DNA from: an uncultured Eubacteriales bacterium
GTDB taxonomy: Bacteria > Bacillota > Clostridia > Oscillospirales > CAG-272
Assembly (NCBI GenBank): GCA_902491535.1
Contig: CABUHS010000005.1
Span: 43,657-107,656 of the forward strand
Direction: 5' to 3'
DNA length: 64,000 nucleotides
In this document: one piece after another, positions 10,201 through 18,467 of the stretch
How positions within the stretch are numbered: the first letter of the stretch is position 1
How the letters are laid out: every line of letters starts with the position of its first letter
Position numbers and translations under genes: made by a program
Notes under the pieces: model-generated
What the model was told of the DNA's origin: nothing
Seen by the model: only the letters and a program-made list of their open reading frames with translations
The model's database searches: none

Positions 10201-10911
10201 CTCAAACTTTACATCGTCAATAACGGTAAGAAATGTTGTATGACGGCAATGATCAGACCAATATGTATCTATCATGCGTATCTCTGTAATAGTAGGATCG
10301 CGCTTTTCTGAAATAAAATATTTCTGACAGAATTCGATATCGTCCGCATCCATAGCAAGTCCGTAATCGGAAACAAATTTTTCAAGTCCGGCTCTGTCAA
10401 GCTTAATGAATCCGTCGAGTGTTTTTACCGATGTGGGAATTTCATAATCCGTTTTGAGCGTTTCCGGCTTTTCGAGAGATGCCTCGCGCGCTTCAACGGG
10501 ATTGATAACATACTTTTTGACCTCTTTTATGTTTTCTTCTGTCAGATCACCGTACAATGCATAGATTTTTGCGGTACGTACATCAGGGCGGCTTCCCTGC
10601 GATATGATCTGAATACACTGCGCCGCAGAATCGGCACGCTGATCAAACTGCCCGGGAAGGTATTCAACGGCAAATACAACAGCGCCCGTAAGGTCGGGAT
10701 CATCTGAAACAATATCGAGCTGAGGCTCGGAAAAGACCGTTTTTTTCGCATATTCAAAAAGCTCTTCCGATATATTTTCCGCATCATAACGGTTAATGAT
10801 CCTGACGTCACTCAGCGACTCTATACCGAGCAGCGTTCTTGCATCGCTGAGCAGCGCGGCTGCTTCGTGTGCAAGCTCTTTTTTCTTCTCTGCAAATACT
10901 CTGTATACCAC
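7222..10911 (-). CDS. purL: Phosphoribosylformylglycinamidine synthase, single-chain PurL
   Basis: A 1229-residue FGAM synthase that turns FGAR, glutamine and ATP into FGAM. It is the fused large form, so no separate purS or purQ is needed. Order of parts: a PurS-like N-terminal region, a linker with TYWSDHCRHTTFL, the synthetase core with HNHPTEIEPFGGAATCIGG, and a C-terminal class I glutamine amidotransferase. That domain has nucleophile Cys in MCGICNGFQ (about residue 1070) and SHGEGRF and GHSER near the end. The start codon is GTG, one base after the purD stop (TAA-A-GTG), so the two are translationally coupled. Confidence 0.97.
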   Translation of the reverse strand: MVYRVFAEKKKELAHEAAALLSDARTLLGIESLSDVRIINRYDAENISEELFEYAKKTVFSEPQLDIVSDDPDLTGAVVFAVEYLPGQFDQRADSAAQCIQIISQGSRPDVRTAKIYALYGDLTEENIKEVKKYVINPVEAREASLEKPETLKTDYEIPTSVKTLDGFIKLDRAGLEKFVSDYGLAMDADDIEFCQKYFISEKRDPTITEIRMIDTYWSDHCRHTTFLTVIDDVKFEDELLQKAYDDYIAVRAELGRTKPICLMDIATLAVRYLKAHGKLDKLDESEEINACTVKINVDVDGVSEPWLLLFKNETHNHPTEIEPFGGAATCIGGAIRDPLSGRSYVYGAMRVTGAADPLKPVSETMKGKLPQRKIVTTAAAGYSSYGNQIGLATGIVDEIYHPGYAAKRMEIGAVIAAAPAENVRRETPAPGDVVVLLGGSTGRDGIGGATGSSKAHKLDSVETCGAEVQKGNAPEERKLQRLFRNGDACRMIKRCNDFGAGGVSVAIGELADGLEIDLNAVPKKYEGLDGTELAISESQERMAVVIEAENVDAFLALAESENLQACPVAVVKAEPRLTMNWNGKKIVDISREFLNSNGADKHITIAPAKPVLPKKTVSGGFAENYKKLASDLNICSKRGLSERFDSTIGAGTVLMPFGGKYQLTPVQAMVQKISVEKKHTDDCSLMSWGYNPFITENSPYHGAYLAVVESVCKLIASGASFNDVYLTFQEYFEHPGKDERRWGKPLAALLGAFEAQKELGIGSIGGKDSMSGSFEDLDVPPTLVSFAVTTEKVKNIVSPEFKKAGNRVILIAPEYDENGLPKTDSLIAVMNRATELMRSGKAVSCYTPCMGGIAEAVMKMSFGNGFGFRYDPSMCVQAIFDSCYGAFILEVTDDTQGDYDVGTVTDDGILSMCGEILSCDELLGTYEDKLESVYSCNIADGNGEMRNFEYKASSYPSPAVKHAKPKVLIPAFPGTNCEYDSAKAVRDAGAEPEIMVINNLTSEGIQRSVDSFARKLKDSQMIFIPGGFSGGDEPDGSGKFITAFFRNAAIKDGVSDLLDNRDGLMCGICNGFQALIKLGLVPYGKIIDTDENCPTLTFNTIARHQSKIVRTRIASNKSPWLALTEVGDVYSVPISHGEGRFIADNELIKQLAENGQIATQYVDLAGNATGDVHFNPNDSMFAIEGITSPDGRVFGKMGHSERIGEGLYKNVPGNYDIRMFEAAVKYFK

Positions 10912-10912
10912 T

Positions 10913-12181
10913 TTATTTTTCCTCTGCTTTCATGGCGCGCGCGCCTATATCATGACGCATATATGCGTTTTCAAAGCTTATCTGTTCTGTGAGACCGTAT
11001 GCTGCATCTATCGCACCGCTGAGAGTATCGGCAATCGCAGTAACGCCGAGAACACGTCCTCCGCTTGTAAGCAACTCACCGTCTTTCATCTCTGCACCTG
11101 CAACGTATGTATGCTTTGCAGCTTCATCCGTCATTGTGATAGGAAATCCTTTTTTATATGAAACCGGATATCCGTCTGATGACATAATAACACAGCACGC
11201 ATGCTTATCGCTGAAACGGACCTCCGTCTGTGCAAGCTTTCCGTTTGTGACAGCCTGCATGACCGTCAGCAGATCGCTTTCCAGAAGAGGAAGAACGACC
11301 TGGGTTTCAGGATCGCCGAAGCGGCAGTTATACTCAATAACCTTAGGACCGCCGGCAGTCAGCATAAGTCCGAAGTAAAGACAGCCTTTAAAGGTACGTC
11401 CCTCTGCATTCATCGCTTTTATTGTCGGAAGAAATATCTTATCCATGCATTCTTTCGCAACAGCATCTGTGTAATAAGGATTAGGCGCGACAGTTCCCAT
11501 TCCGCCGGTATTAAGTCCTGTATCTCCGTCGCCCGCCCGCTTGTGATCCATAGAAGATACCATAGGAACAACGGTATTTCCGTCGGTAAATGAAAGCACA
11601 GAGACCTCAGGTCCCGTAAGGAACTCCTCTATGACAATATGATCGCCGCTCTTACCGAACATCTTGTCCTGCATCATACCCTTTACGGCATCTCTTGCCT
11701 GCTCACGTGTTTCGGCAATAATAACGCCCTTTCCGAGCGCGAGACCGTCTGCCTTGATAACTGTGGGAAGCGGCGCTGATTCCACATATTCAAGCGCTTT
11801 ATCCATATCATCAAAAACCTCATATGCTGCGGTCGGGATACCGTATTTCTTCATAAGCTCTTTTGAAAATACCTTGCTTCCCTCTATGATCGCAGCGTTC
11901 GCGCGCGGTCCGAAGCACGGGATTCCCTCTGCCTCAAGCGCATCGACACATCCGAGTACAAGCGGATCATCGGGAGCTACGACTGCATAGTCTATCCCTT
12001 GTTTTTTCGCAAAATCAACTATACCGTCGATATCCTTAGCTCCGATATTGACACAAGTCGCATCTCTTGCAATTCCACCGTTTCCGGGAAGTGCAAATAT
12101 CTGTGTCACATTTTTGTTTTCCTTTATTTTCTTGATGATGGCATGCTCTCGCCCGCCGCCGCCAACGACTAAAATTTTCAT
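10913..12181 (-). CDS. purD: Phosphoribosylamine-glycine ligase PurD
   Basis: ATP-grasp enzyme of 422 residues that joins phosphoribosylamine and glycine to give GAR. The N-terminal MKILVVGGGGREHAI is typical, as are the ATP-grasp strands (IKADGLALGKGV, VIEEFLTGPEVS) and GGMGTVAPNPYY. An in-frame TTG at 12193 lies only one base after the AGAAGGA site. The ATG at 12181 matches the family N-terminus and is preferred, although that leaves a 13-base gap to AAGGA. The 154-base gap from purH holds two large hairpins. It ends one base before purL. Confidence 0.96.
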   Translation of the reverse strand: MKILVVGGGGREHAIIKKIKENKNVTQIFALPGNGGIARDATCVNIGAKDIDGIVDFAKKQGIDYAVVAPDDPLVLGCVDALEAEGIPCFGPRANAAIIEGSKVFSKELMKKYGIPTAAYEVFDDMDKALEYVESAPLPTVIKADGLALGKGVIIAETREQARDAVKGMMQDKMFGKSGDHIVIEEFLTGPEVSVLSFTDGNTVVPMVSSMDHKRAGDGDTGLNTGGMGTVAPNPYYTDAVAKECMDKIFLPTIKAMNAEGRTFKGCLYFGLMLTAGGPKVIEYNCRFGDPETQVVLPLLESDLLTVMQAVTNGKLAQTEVRFSDKHACCVIMSSDGYPVSYKKGFPITMTDEAAKHTYVAGAEMKDGELLTSGGRVLGVTAIADTLSGAIDAAYGLTEQISFENAYMRHDIGARAMKAEEK

Positions 12182-12228
12182 ATTTATGTCCAAATCCTTC
12201 TGCTTTATTACAAGTTATTAACAGATCC

Positions 12229-12308
12229 GGCGCATCAGAAAGGAAAAAACTCTCTTTCCTTTGATACGCCTTTTCCTCCGCGGAGAAAACACTCTCGCGG
12301 AGGAAAAG
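12229..12308 (-). other. Twin hairpins in the purH-purD gap
   Basis: Two adjacent stem-loops fill the gap. The first in transcription order pairs CTTTTCCTCCGCG with its complement (12270-12282 with 12296-12308; 13 bp, perfect). The second pairs 12229-12246 with 12255-12270 (GGCG/CGCC, ATC/GAT and AAGGAAA/TTTCCTT, with small internal irregularities). Neither is followed by a clean U-tract on the minus strand, so they look more like mRNA processing or stability elements, or a partial attenuator, than an end-of-operon terminator. Confidence 0.6.
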
Positions 12309-12335
12309 CCACTGCTGCTAAAACGGTCTGTACGA

Positions 12336-13520
12336 TCAATGATGGAACAGGCGCATTCCTGTAAATGCCATTGCCATTCCGTATTTATCACAGCATTCTA
12401 TAACAAGATCATCACGGATAGATCCGCCCGGCTCGGCAATATATTTTACGCCGCTGCGCCTTGCGCGCTCAATGTTATCACTGAACGGGAAAAACGCATC
12501 TGAACCGAGTGAAACACCGTCGATAGACGAGAGATATTCACGTATCTCAGCATCTGTAAGCGGTTCCGGCTGCTCGGTAAAATATTTCTGCCAGTTACCG
12601 TCCGCGCATACATCTTCTTCATTTTTATTAATATATCCGTCAATAACGTTATCTCTGTCAGGTCTGCCGAGAGTATCCTTGAAAGGAAGTGCAAGTACCT
12701 TTTCGTGCTGACGGAGGAACCAAGTATCCGCCTTTGTGCCGGCAAGTCTTGTACAGTGAATACGTGACTGCTGTCCTGCGCCGACTCCGATAGCCTGTCC
12801 GTCCACTGCGTAGCATACCGAATTGGACTGAGTATATTTAAGAGTGATAAGCGCTATAATAAGATCGCGAACTGCGCTCTCCGGCATATCCTTATTTGCG
12901 GTAACGATATTTCCGAGAAGCTCTCTGTTGATTTCAAAATTGTTTCGTCCCTGCTCAAAGGTAATACCGAAAACCTGCTTACGCTCGATCGGTTCGGGAA
13001 CATAAGACGGATCTATTTTTACAATATTATAGTTGCCTTTTCTCTTTGTCTTAAGGATCTCAAGCGCCTCAGGCTCATATCCGGGCGCAATTATGCCGTC
13101 AGAAACCTCACGCTTTATCATCTTAGCAGTTGTAACATCGCAAACATCGGAAAGTGCAACCCAGTCACCGAATGAACACATACGGTCTGTTCCGCGCGCA
13201 CGCGCATACGCACATGCAAGCGGAGAATCGTCAAGTCCCTCGATATCGTCGACAAAGCATGCTTTTTTAAGCTTGTCCGAAAGCGGAATACCGACAGCTG
13301 CCGATGTAGGACTTACATGCTTGAAAGACGTTACAGCGGGAAGTCCGAGCGCTTCTTTAAGCTCCTTTACAAGCTGCCATGAATTAAATGCATCAAGAAA
13401 ATTGATATATCCGGGCCTTCCGGAAAGTATCTCGATCGGCATTTCACTGCCGTCGTTCATAAATATTTTTGAAGGCTTCTGGTTAGGATTACATCCGTAT
13501 TTAAGTTCAAATTCTTTCAT
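12336..13520 (-). CDS. purH: AICAR formyltransferase (PurH-type, formyltransferase domain only)
   Basis: A 394-residue enzyme that transfers a formyl group from 10-formyl-THF to AICAR, giving FAICAR. Common bacterial PurH is about 510-520 residues with an N-terminal IMP cyclohydrolase (MGS-like) domain. Here that domain is absent and the protein begins directly with the formyltransferase part (LKYGCNPNQKPS). Key segments are the catalytic Lys-His motif SFKHVSPTSAAVG and GAGQQSRIHCTRLAG. The missing activity is supplied by the gene 11 bases upstream, a separate IMP cyclohydrolase. Confidence 0.9.
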   Translation of the reverse strand: MKEFELKYGCNPNQKPSKIFMNDGSEMPIEILSGRPGYINFLDAFNSWQLVKELKEALGLPAVTSFKHVSPTSAAVGIPLSDKLKKACFVDDIEGLDDSPLACAYARARGTDRMCSFGDWVALSDVCDVTTAKMIKREVSDGIIAPGYEPEALEILKTKRKGNYNIVKIDPSYVPEPIERKQVFGITFEQGRNNFEINRELLGNIVTANKDMPESAVRDLIIALITLKYTQSNSVCYAVDGQAIGVGAGQQSRIHCTRLAGTKADTWFLRQHEKVLALPFKDTLGRPDRDNVIDGYINKNEEDVCADGNWQKYFTEQPEPLTDAEIREYLSSIDGVSLGSDAFFPFSDNIERARRSGVKYIAEPGGSIRDDLVIECCDKYGMAMAFTGMRLFHH

Positions 13521-13531
13521 CTGGCAGCTCC

Positions 13532-14251
13532 TTATTTGTTTTTATTTATCATGCGTGTATCCGCTTTTCCTGTCTCGAGATCGGTATAGCGGACGTAAAG
13601 CGATATTTTGTTATCCTTGTCGAGAGCGTTCCACAGAGAATCGGTGAAAGCGTCGATATCGTCGGGGATCGCAACGCGCTCGGGTTCTCCCTGAAACGTC
13701 GGGATCGGATCTCCGTCGCAAACATATGTATGAATAAAATGTCCGAGTCCCGGAAGCGCCTTATAAGCAAAGGTATATCTGTTGCATGCGCTGCCTTCGG
13801 CGTCTGCGCTTTTAAGAATGCTCATATCATATGCAAAGTCGCCGTCCTTAAAGGTCAGCATACCGCTTATGCGCGGAGTAAAATTAGGTCTGTCAGGCTC
13901 AAATTCTCTGGTTTCAAGAGCCTGCGCGAAGCTTTCGCCTTTTGCAAGTCCGTTATATACCGTATCAGTCTGATCTCCGTTAGTCACTATAAGCTTGTTT
14001 TCAAAGCTGCGGACTGCTGCATATATGATAAGCGACGGATCCTCAACCTTTGACGCATCGAACGGTTCGGTAAAAATATCACCGTCACGCTCAGTGAAAA
14101 CACGGTTGCGGCTGTTAGCGCTTCTTCCCATGATAAAATATGCAGAGCAAGCTTTTTTGCCGTCGGCACTTTTGCCGATAACGATGCCGCGTCCGACATA
14201 CGAATTCCCTTTTATAAGCTCGGCAATATCGTTTATTGCATAGATATTCAT
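13532..14251 (-). CDS. IMP cyclohydrolase, PurO-like stand-alone enzyme
   Basis: A 239-residue protein resembling the PurO-type IMP cyclohydrolase family first characterised in archaea, not the MGS-like domain of PurH. It would close FAICAR to IMP. Family-like features: N-terminal GNSYVGRGIVIG with YFIMGRSANSRNRVF, then LIIYAAVRSF, VTNGDQTDTVY, and FTPRISGM. It lies between purN and the formyltransferase-only purH, so the pair replaces bifunctional PurH. The assignment rests on remembered family motifs plus context; no search was run. Confidence 0.85.
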   Translation of the reverse strand: MNIYAINDIAELIKGNSYVGRGIVIGKSADGKKACSAYFIMGRSANSRNRVFTERDGDIFTEPFDASKVEDPSLIIYAAVRSFENKLIVTNGDQTDTVYNGLAKGESFAQALETREFEPDRPNFTPRISGMLTFKDGDFAYDMSILKSADAEGSACNRYTFAYKALPGLGHFIHTYVCDGDPIPTFQGEPERVAIPDDIDAFTDSLWNALDKDNKISLYVRYTDLETGKADTRMINKNK

Positions 14252-14293
14252 ATCTTTATTCCTTTCATTTTGCGGGACCGCGACTTATGTCAC

Positions 14294-14911
14294 TCATGTC
14301 CTTTTTCTGATAAGTTCTTTGCAGACCTTTTCGACTGCAGACGGAAGTATCTTCCACTCCGCGAGGCGCATTACTCTTTTCTGAAGCACCTCAGCGGTAT
14401 CTTTCGGCCGCACTGCGACAGCTTTCTGCATAATGATCTCTCCGCCGTCAGGTATCTCATTTACATAGTGAACGGTCGCACCGGTTATTTTAACGCCCTT
14501 TTCAAGCGCCGCCTCATGAACTCTGAGACCGTAAAAACCTTTTCCGCAAAAAGACGGAATAAGTGACGGATGTATATTTATAATACGGTTCGGATATGCA
14601 GCTGTAAATTTCTCGCTGAGTATGCACATGAATCCGGCAAGAACAATAAGCTCTATTCCGTATTCTTTCAACACACTTATAATCTTATCCTCAAACTCTT
14701 CCTGACTTCCGCACTGTTTTTTAGATATCGCTACAGCCGGTATCTCTGCGGTCGCCGCGCGTGTTATCGCGTATGCATCAGGCGCACTGGATACAACAAG
14801 CTCTATACTTCCGTTTTTTATAATTCCGCTCTTTTCTGCGTCAATAAGAGCCTGAAGATTTGTACCTCCGCCGGATACGAAAACGGCGATCTTTATTTTG
14901 TGTTCAGTCAT
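14294..14911 (-). CDS. purN: Phosphoribosylglycinamide formyltransferase PurN
   Basis: GAR transformylase of 205 residues that uses 10-formyl-THF to make FGAR. Motifs: folate/GAR-binding VSGGGTNLQALID at the N-terminus, VLAGFMCIL, the catalytic Asn-His region INIHPSLIPSF and the HYVNEIPDGGEI loop with the catalytic Asp. In-frame starts exist at 14965 and 14923. The ATG at 14911 gives the usual N-terminus; the 14923 ATG lies one base after AAAGG, too close to serve. The chosen start is therefore 13 bases from its ribosome-binding site. It lies about 100 bases after purM. Confidence 0.95.
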   Translation of the reverse strand: MTEHKIKIAVFVSGGGTNLQALIDAEKSGIIKNGSIELVVSSAPDAYAITRAATAEIPAVAISKKQCGSQEEFEDKIISVLKEYGIELIVLAGFMCILSEKFTAAYPNRIINIHPSLIPSFCGKGFYGLRVHEAALEKGVKITGATVHYVNEIPDGGEIIMQKAVAVRPKDTAEVLQKRVMRLAEWKILPSAVEKVCKELIRKRT

Positions 14912-15014
14912 TTCTATTACCATGCCTTTCTTTGATCCCTGTACTTTGTACCTTAGCTGTACCACACATCAAGCATCATAATGTATTATGAAATTCTGCA
15001 TTTCAGCAAGTTGC

Positions 15015-16058
15015 TCAGCAGATGGTAATTTTTTCATCAGATGAAATTATTTCTCCGATAACATAGGCATCCTCGCCGTTATCGCGGAGAATTTCAAGCG
15101 CAGTCTCTGCGTCTTCGGCAGATACTGTTATGCTCATGCCGACGCCCATATTAAAGGTATTGAACATATCATGTTCGCTTATATTTCCCGTTTTTGCGAT
15201 AAGGTCGAAAATCGGAAGAACTCTTACCGATGAACGGTTGATCTTTGCACCGAGTCCGTCGGGAATACTTCTCGGAATATTTTCGTAAAAACCTCCGCCT
15301 GTGATATGTGAGATTCCCTTGACTTTTACCTTCTCGAGAAGGGCAAGCACAGGCTTTACATATATCTTTGTAGGAGTAAGGAGCGTCTCTCCGACAGACT
15401 TGCCGCCAAGTTCAGATACAGGAGTCTTTATGTCGGCATTTTCCACGTCAAACACCTTGCGTACAAGAGAAAATCCGTTTGAATGTACACCGCTGGACGG
15501 AAGCGCAATAACAACGTCGCCGGGCTTCATTGCTTTATTATCTATGATCTTTGTCTTATCGACAACACCGGTACAGTACCCGGCAAGGTCATACTCATCC
15601 ACAGGATAAAATCCGGGCATCTCGGCAGTTTCTCCGCCTATCAGCGCGGCACCGGACTGAACGCACCCGTCGCAGACACCTTTAACAATGTCGGCAATGC
15701 GTTCGGGAATATTCTTTCCGCAGGCGATATAATCGAGGAAGAAGAGCGGCTTTGCTCCGCAGCAGATTATATCGTTTACACACATTGCAACGCAGTCAAT
15801 ACCGACAGTGTCATGCTTATCCATAAGAAATGCAATCTTAAGCTTGGTTCCGACTCCGTCAGTGCCGCTTACAAGCACGGGACGCTGTATGCCGGTAAGA
15901 TCAAGTTCAAAAAGTCCGCCGAAGCCTCCGACGTCAGAACATACGCCGCTTGTCATAGTTTTGGCGATATGCTTCTTCATAAGCTCGACCGCCTTATAAC
16001 CTGCGGTGATATCTACGCCTGCAGCAGCGTAGCTGTCAGATCTCGAATTTGTATTCAT
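15015..16058 (-). CDS. purM: Phosphoribosylformylglycinamidine cyclo-ligase PurM
   Basis: AIR synthase of 347 residues; it uses ATP to close FGAM to aminoimidazole ribonucleotide. Typical segments are SYAAAGVDITAGYKAVELMK at the N-terminus, GGFGGLFEL, VSGTDGVGTKLKIAF, GAALIGGETAEMPGFY and the glycine-rich HITGGGFYENIPR. The length matches bacterial PurM (about 345). It starts 6 bases after the purF stop, so the two are tightly coupled. Confidence 0.97.
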   Translation of the reverse strand: MNTNSRSDSYAAAGVDITAGYKAVELMKKHIAKTMTSGVCSDVGGFGGLFELDLTGIQRPVLVSGTDGVGTKLKIAFLMDKHDTVGIDCVAMCVNDIICCGAKPLFFLDYIACGKNIPERIADIVKGVCDGCVQSGAALIGGETAEMPGFYPVDEYDLAGYCTGVVDKTKIIDNKAMKPGDVVIALPSSGVHSNGFSLVRKVFDVENADIKTPVSELGGKSVGETLLTPTKIYVKPVLALLEKVKVKGISHITGGGFYENIPRSIPDGLGAKINRSSVRVLPIFDLIAKTGNISEHDMFNTFNMGVGMSITVSAEDAETALEILRDNGEDAYVIGEIISSDEKITIC

Positions 16059-16064
16059 AATGGT

Positions 16065-17489
16065 TTATTCCTTTCCGTTCCAGCAGTATGTGCAAAGCTT
16101 GCACGGTTCGATACCTATAGCTTCTATGATTCCCTGAAGCGACTGAAATTCAAGCGATGCGAGATGAAGCTCTGAACATATCTCGTCTCTGAATTTCTTT
16201 CCGCGCTCGGTTGACGAATCACTGTATTCGTCGATATGATTAAATCCGTCCTCACCCTCAAGCTTCATTATCACGCGGCGCGCAATAAGATCCATATCAC
16301 TGGTCGAGCGTGAGAAATTGAGATATTTACATCCAAACATTATAGGCGGACATGCGGATCGCATATGCACTTCCTTAGCCCCATTATTATAGAGAAACTC
16401 GACCGTTTCACGAAGCTGAGTACCCCTGACTATCGAGTCGTCGACAAACAGCAGACTTTTATTGGTTATAAGATCATGAACCGGTATCTGCTTCATTTTA
16501 GCAACTTTATTACGCTCTTTCTGAGAAGCAGGCATAAAGCTTCTTGACCATGTAGGGGTATATTTTATAAATGCTCTTGCAAACGGAATATTGCTCTCGT
16601 TCGCATATCCTATAGCATGAGGTGTTCCGGAATCCGGTACGCCGCCAACATAATCAACCCCGTCAGACTTTCCGGTCTTTGCGTCGTGCTGAGCCATGAT
16701 ATGTCCGTTGCGGTAACGCATCATCTCGACATTTACACCTTCATATGTAGACGTCGGATATCCGTAATACGACCACAAAAATGAGCATATTCTCATTTCC
16801 TTTCCGGGAGCGGAAAGGACCTTCATCTGCTCTGCAGTAAGTTCAACTATCTCACCGGGTCCGAGTTCGCGTATATCCTCATAGCCTGCTTTTTCGCAAG
16901 CAAACGACTCAAAGGATACACAGTACCCATCCTCTCCCTTTCCTATTATTACCGGAATACGTCCGAGCCTGTCTCTCGCTGCAATAATAGATCCGTCATC
17001 TTTAAGTATAAGGATAGAGGCTGTTCCGTCGATCTCCTTCTGTGCGAACTTTATTCCCTCGGTAAAATTGCTCTTTTGATTTATAAGTGCCGCAACAAGC
17101 TCGTTCGAATTGACATGACTTCCGGTCATTGCATTAAAATGACCGCCACTGAAAGAAAGATACTGAGATATCAGCGCCTCCGCATTATTTATCGCACCGA
17201 TCATGCATATAGCATATGAACCGAGACTCGAACGGATAAGAAGCGGTTGGGGATCTCCGTCGCTGATACAGCCGATTGCTGCGCTTCCCTTCATTTTTTC
17301 AAATACATGCTCAAATCTCGTACGAAACGGAGAGTTTTCTATATTATGTATCTCACGCTGTAAACCTATCTCCTGATCAAATGCTGCGATTCCGCCGCAG
17401 CGCGTACCGAGGTGAGAATGATAGTCCGTCCCGAAAAAGACGTCGCCTATTACATCGCGGCTTGCAACCGCTCCGAAAAAGCCTCCCAT
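16065..17489 (-). CDS. purF: Amidophosphoribosyltransferase PurF lacking the N-terminal Cys nucleophile
   Basis: A 474-residue protein for the first step of purine synthesis (PRPP to phosphoribosylamine). The C-terminal phosphoribosyltransferase domain looks intact, with PRPP loop LLFVDDSIVRGTQ and the region VGGVPDSGTPHAIGYA. The N-terminal class II glutamine amidotransferase fold is recognisable (GTDYHSHLGTRCGG, GSHVNSNELVAAL, AARDRLGRIPV). However, the Cys that normally becomes residue 1 is replaced: the chain reads M-G-G-F-F-G. A Cys occurs at position 31 (TRCGG) and a Cys cluster, CKLCTYCW, ends the protein, which may hold an Fe-S centre as in Bacillus PurF. The enzyme may use free ammonia or a partner glutaminase. 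Operon position strongly supports a PurF role. Confidence 0.88.
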   Translation of the reverse strand: MGGFFGAVASRDVIGDVFFGTDYHSHLGTRCGGIAAFDQEIGLQREIHNIENSPFRTRFEHVFEKMKGSAAIGCISDGDPQPLLIRSSLGSYAICMIGAINNAEALISQYLSFSGGHFNAMTGSHVNSNELVAALINQKSNFTEGIKFAQKEIDGTASILILKDDGSIIAARDRLGRIPVIIGKGEDGYCVSFESFACEKAGYEDIRELGPGEIVELTAEQMKVLSAPGKEMRICSFLWSYYGYPTSTYEGVNVEMMRYRNGHIMAQHDAKTGKSDGVDYVGGVPDSGTPHAIGYANESNIPFARAFIKYTPTWSRSFMPASQKERNKVAKMKQIPVHDLITNKSLLFVDDSIVRGTQLRETVEFLYNNGAKEVHMRSACPPIMFGCKYLNFSRSTSDMDLIARRVIMKLEGEDGFNHIDEYSDSSTERGKKFRDEICSELHLASLEFQSLQGIIEAIGIEPCKLCTYCWNGKE

Positions 17490-17521
17490 GTTTTTATAAG
17501 TTCCTTTCTTTTAAACGCACA

Positions 17522-17548
17522 AGTCACGTGTTAAGACAGCACGTGACT
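17522..17548 (-). other. Hairpin in the purC-purF gap
   Basis: A perfect 9-bp stem AGTCACGTG / CACGTGACT (17522-17530, 17540-17548) with a 9-base loop lies about 33 bases upstream of the purF start, inside a 177-base gap. No U-tract follows on the minus strand. It could be an mRNA processing or stability element. Confidence 0.5.
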
Positions 17549-17666
17549 CTGTTGCATTTAAAATCTGCGATTTATGGATTCTGTTTCTGTGCCGCATGTG
17601 CAACGGCAGGCAGTCTGCTTTAACAGACATATTTTTTACGGATGCCGGAGCATACCGCTGTCGGAT

Positions 17667-18377
17667 TTACTCTCCGAGAATACGCTTCATCATTTCGTTG
17701 TAAGCGTCCTCAACATTTCCGAGATCTCTGCGGAAACGGTCCTTGTCGAGCTTTTCGTGTGTTTCGCTGTCCCAGAAGCGGCATGTATCCGGAGATATCT
17801 CGTCGGCGAGAACGATCGTACCGTCAGAAAGACGTCCGAACTCAAGCTTGAAGTCAACCAGATCAACCTTGAGATTCTTGAAGAACTTCTTCATAACAGC
17901 GTTTACCTTGAATGCCATAGCCTTTATTGTCTCGATCTCTTCCTTTGTTGCAAGTCCGAGCGCGAGCGCATGGTAATCGTTGATCAGCGGATCGCCGAGA
18001 TCGTCGTTCTTATACGAGAATTCGATCGTAGGTTCAGCAAAAACAATTCCCTCTTCAACGCCGTAACGCTTTGCAAAAGATCCTGCGGATATATTACGTA
18101 TAATTACCTCAAGCGGAACGATCGAAACCTTTTTTACGAGCGTTTCACGGGCAGAAAGTTCCTTTACAAGATGTGTCTTGACGCCCTCTTTTTCGAGTAT
18201 CTGCATCATATAGTTGGTAACACGGTTGTTAATAGCGCCTTTTCCTGCTATAGTACCTTTTTTAAGTCCGTTGAATGCGGTTGCATCGTCCTTGTAATCA
18301 ACAAGCAGTACTTCAGGATCGTCTGTTGCGTATACCTTTTTTGCCTTACCCTCATAAAGAAGTTCTTTCTTTTCCAT
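17667..18377 (-). CDS. purC: SAICAR synthetase PurC
   Basis: Enzyme of 236 residues that couples CAIR and aspartate with ATP to give SAICAR. Characteristic motifs: LLYEGKAKKVYATDDP at the N-terminus, KDDATAFNGLKKG, PLEVIIRNISAGSFAKRYGV and LVDFKLEFGRLSDGTIVLADEISPDTCRFWD (cited in part). The length is normal for bacterial PurC. It is second in the pur operon, 90 bases after purE, with a GGAGGATA site just before the ATG. Confidence 0.97.
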   Translation of the reverse strand: MEKKELLYEGKAKKVYATDDPEVLLVDYKDDATAFNGLKKGTIAGKGAINNRVTNYMMQILEKEGVKTHLVKELSARETLVKKVSIVPLEVIIRNISAGSFAKRYGVEEGIVFAEPTIEFSYKNDDLGDPLINDYHALALGLATKEEIETIKAMAFKVNAVMKKFFKNLKVDLVDFKLEFGRLSDGTIVLADEISPDTCRFWDSETHEKLDKDRFRRDLGNVEDAYNEMMKRILGE

Positions 18378-18467
18378 TTTTATATCCTCCGTTTTATGTA
18401 TCGTCTTTTTATATCTGTAAATTTATCCTATTATATCGGTAATACTCGAATCGGGCGTATTTTATGC

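Noticed and set aside
16065..17489. Frameshift or wrong start hiding the PurF Cys
   Set aside because: The ATG at 17489 is preceded by AGAAAGGAA at good distance and the next residues already align with the family; no M-C-G appears in any nearby frame.
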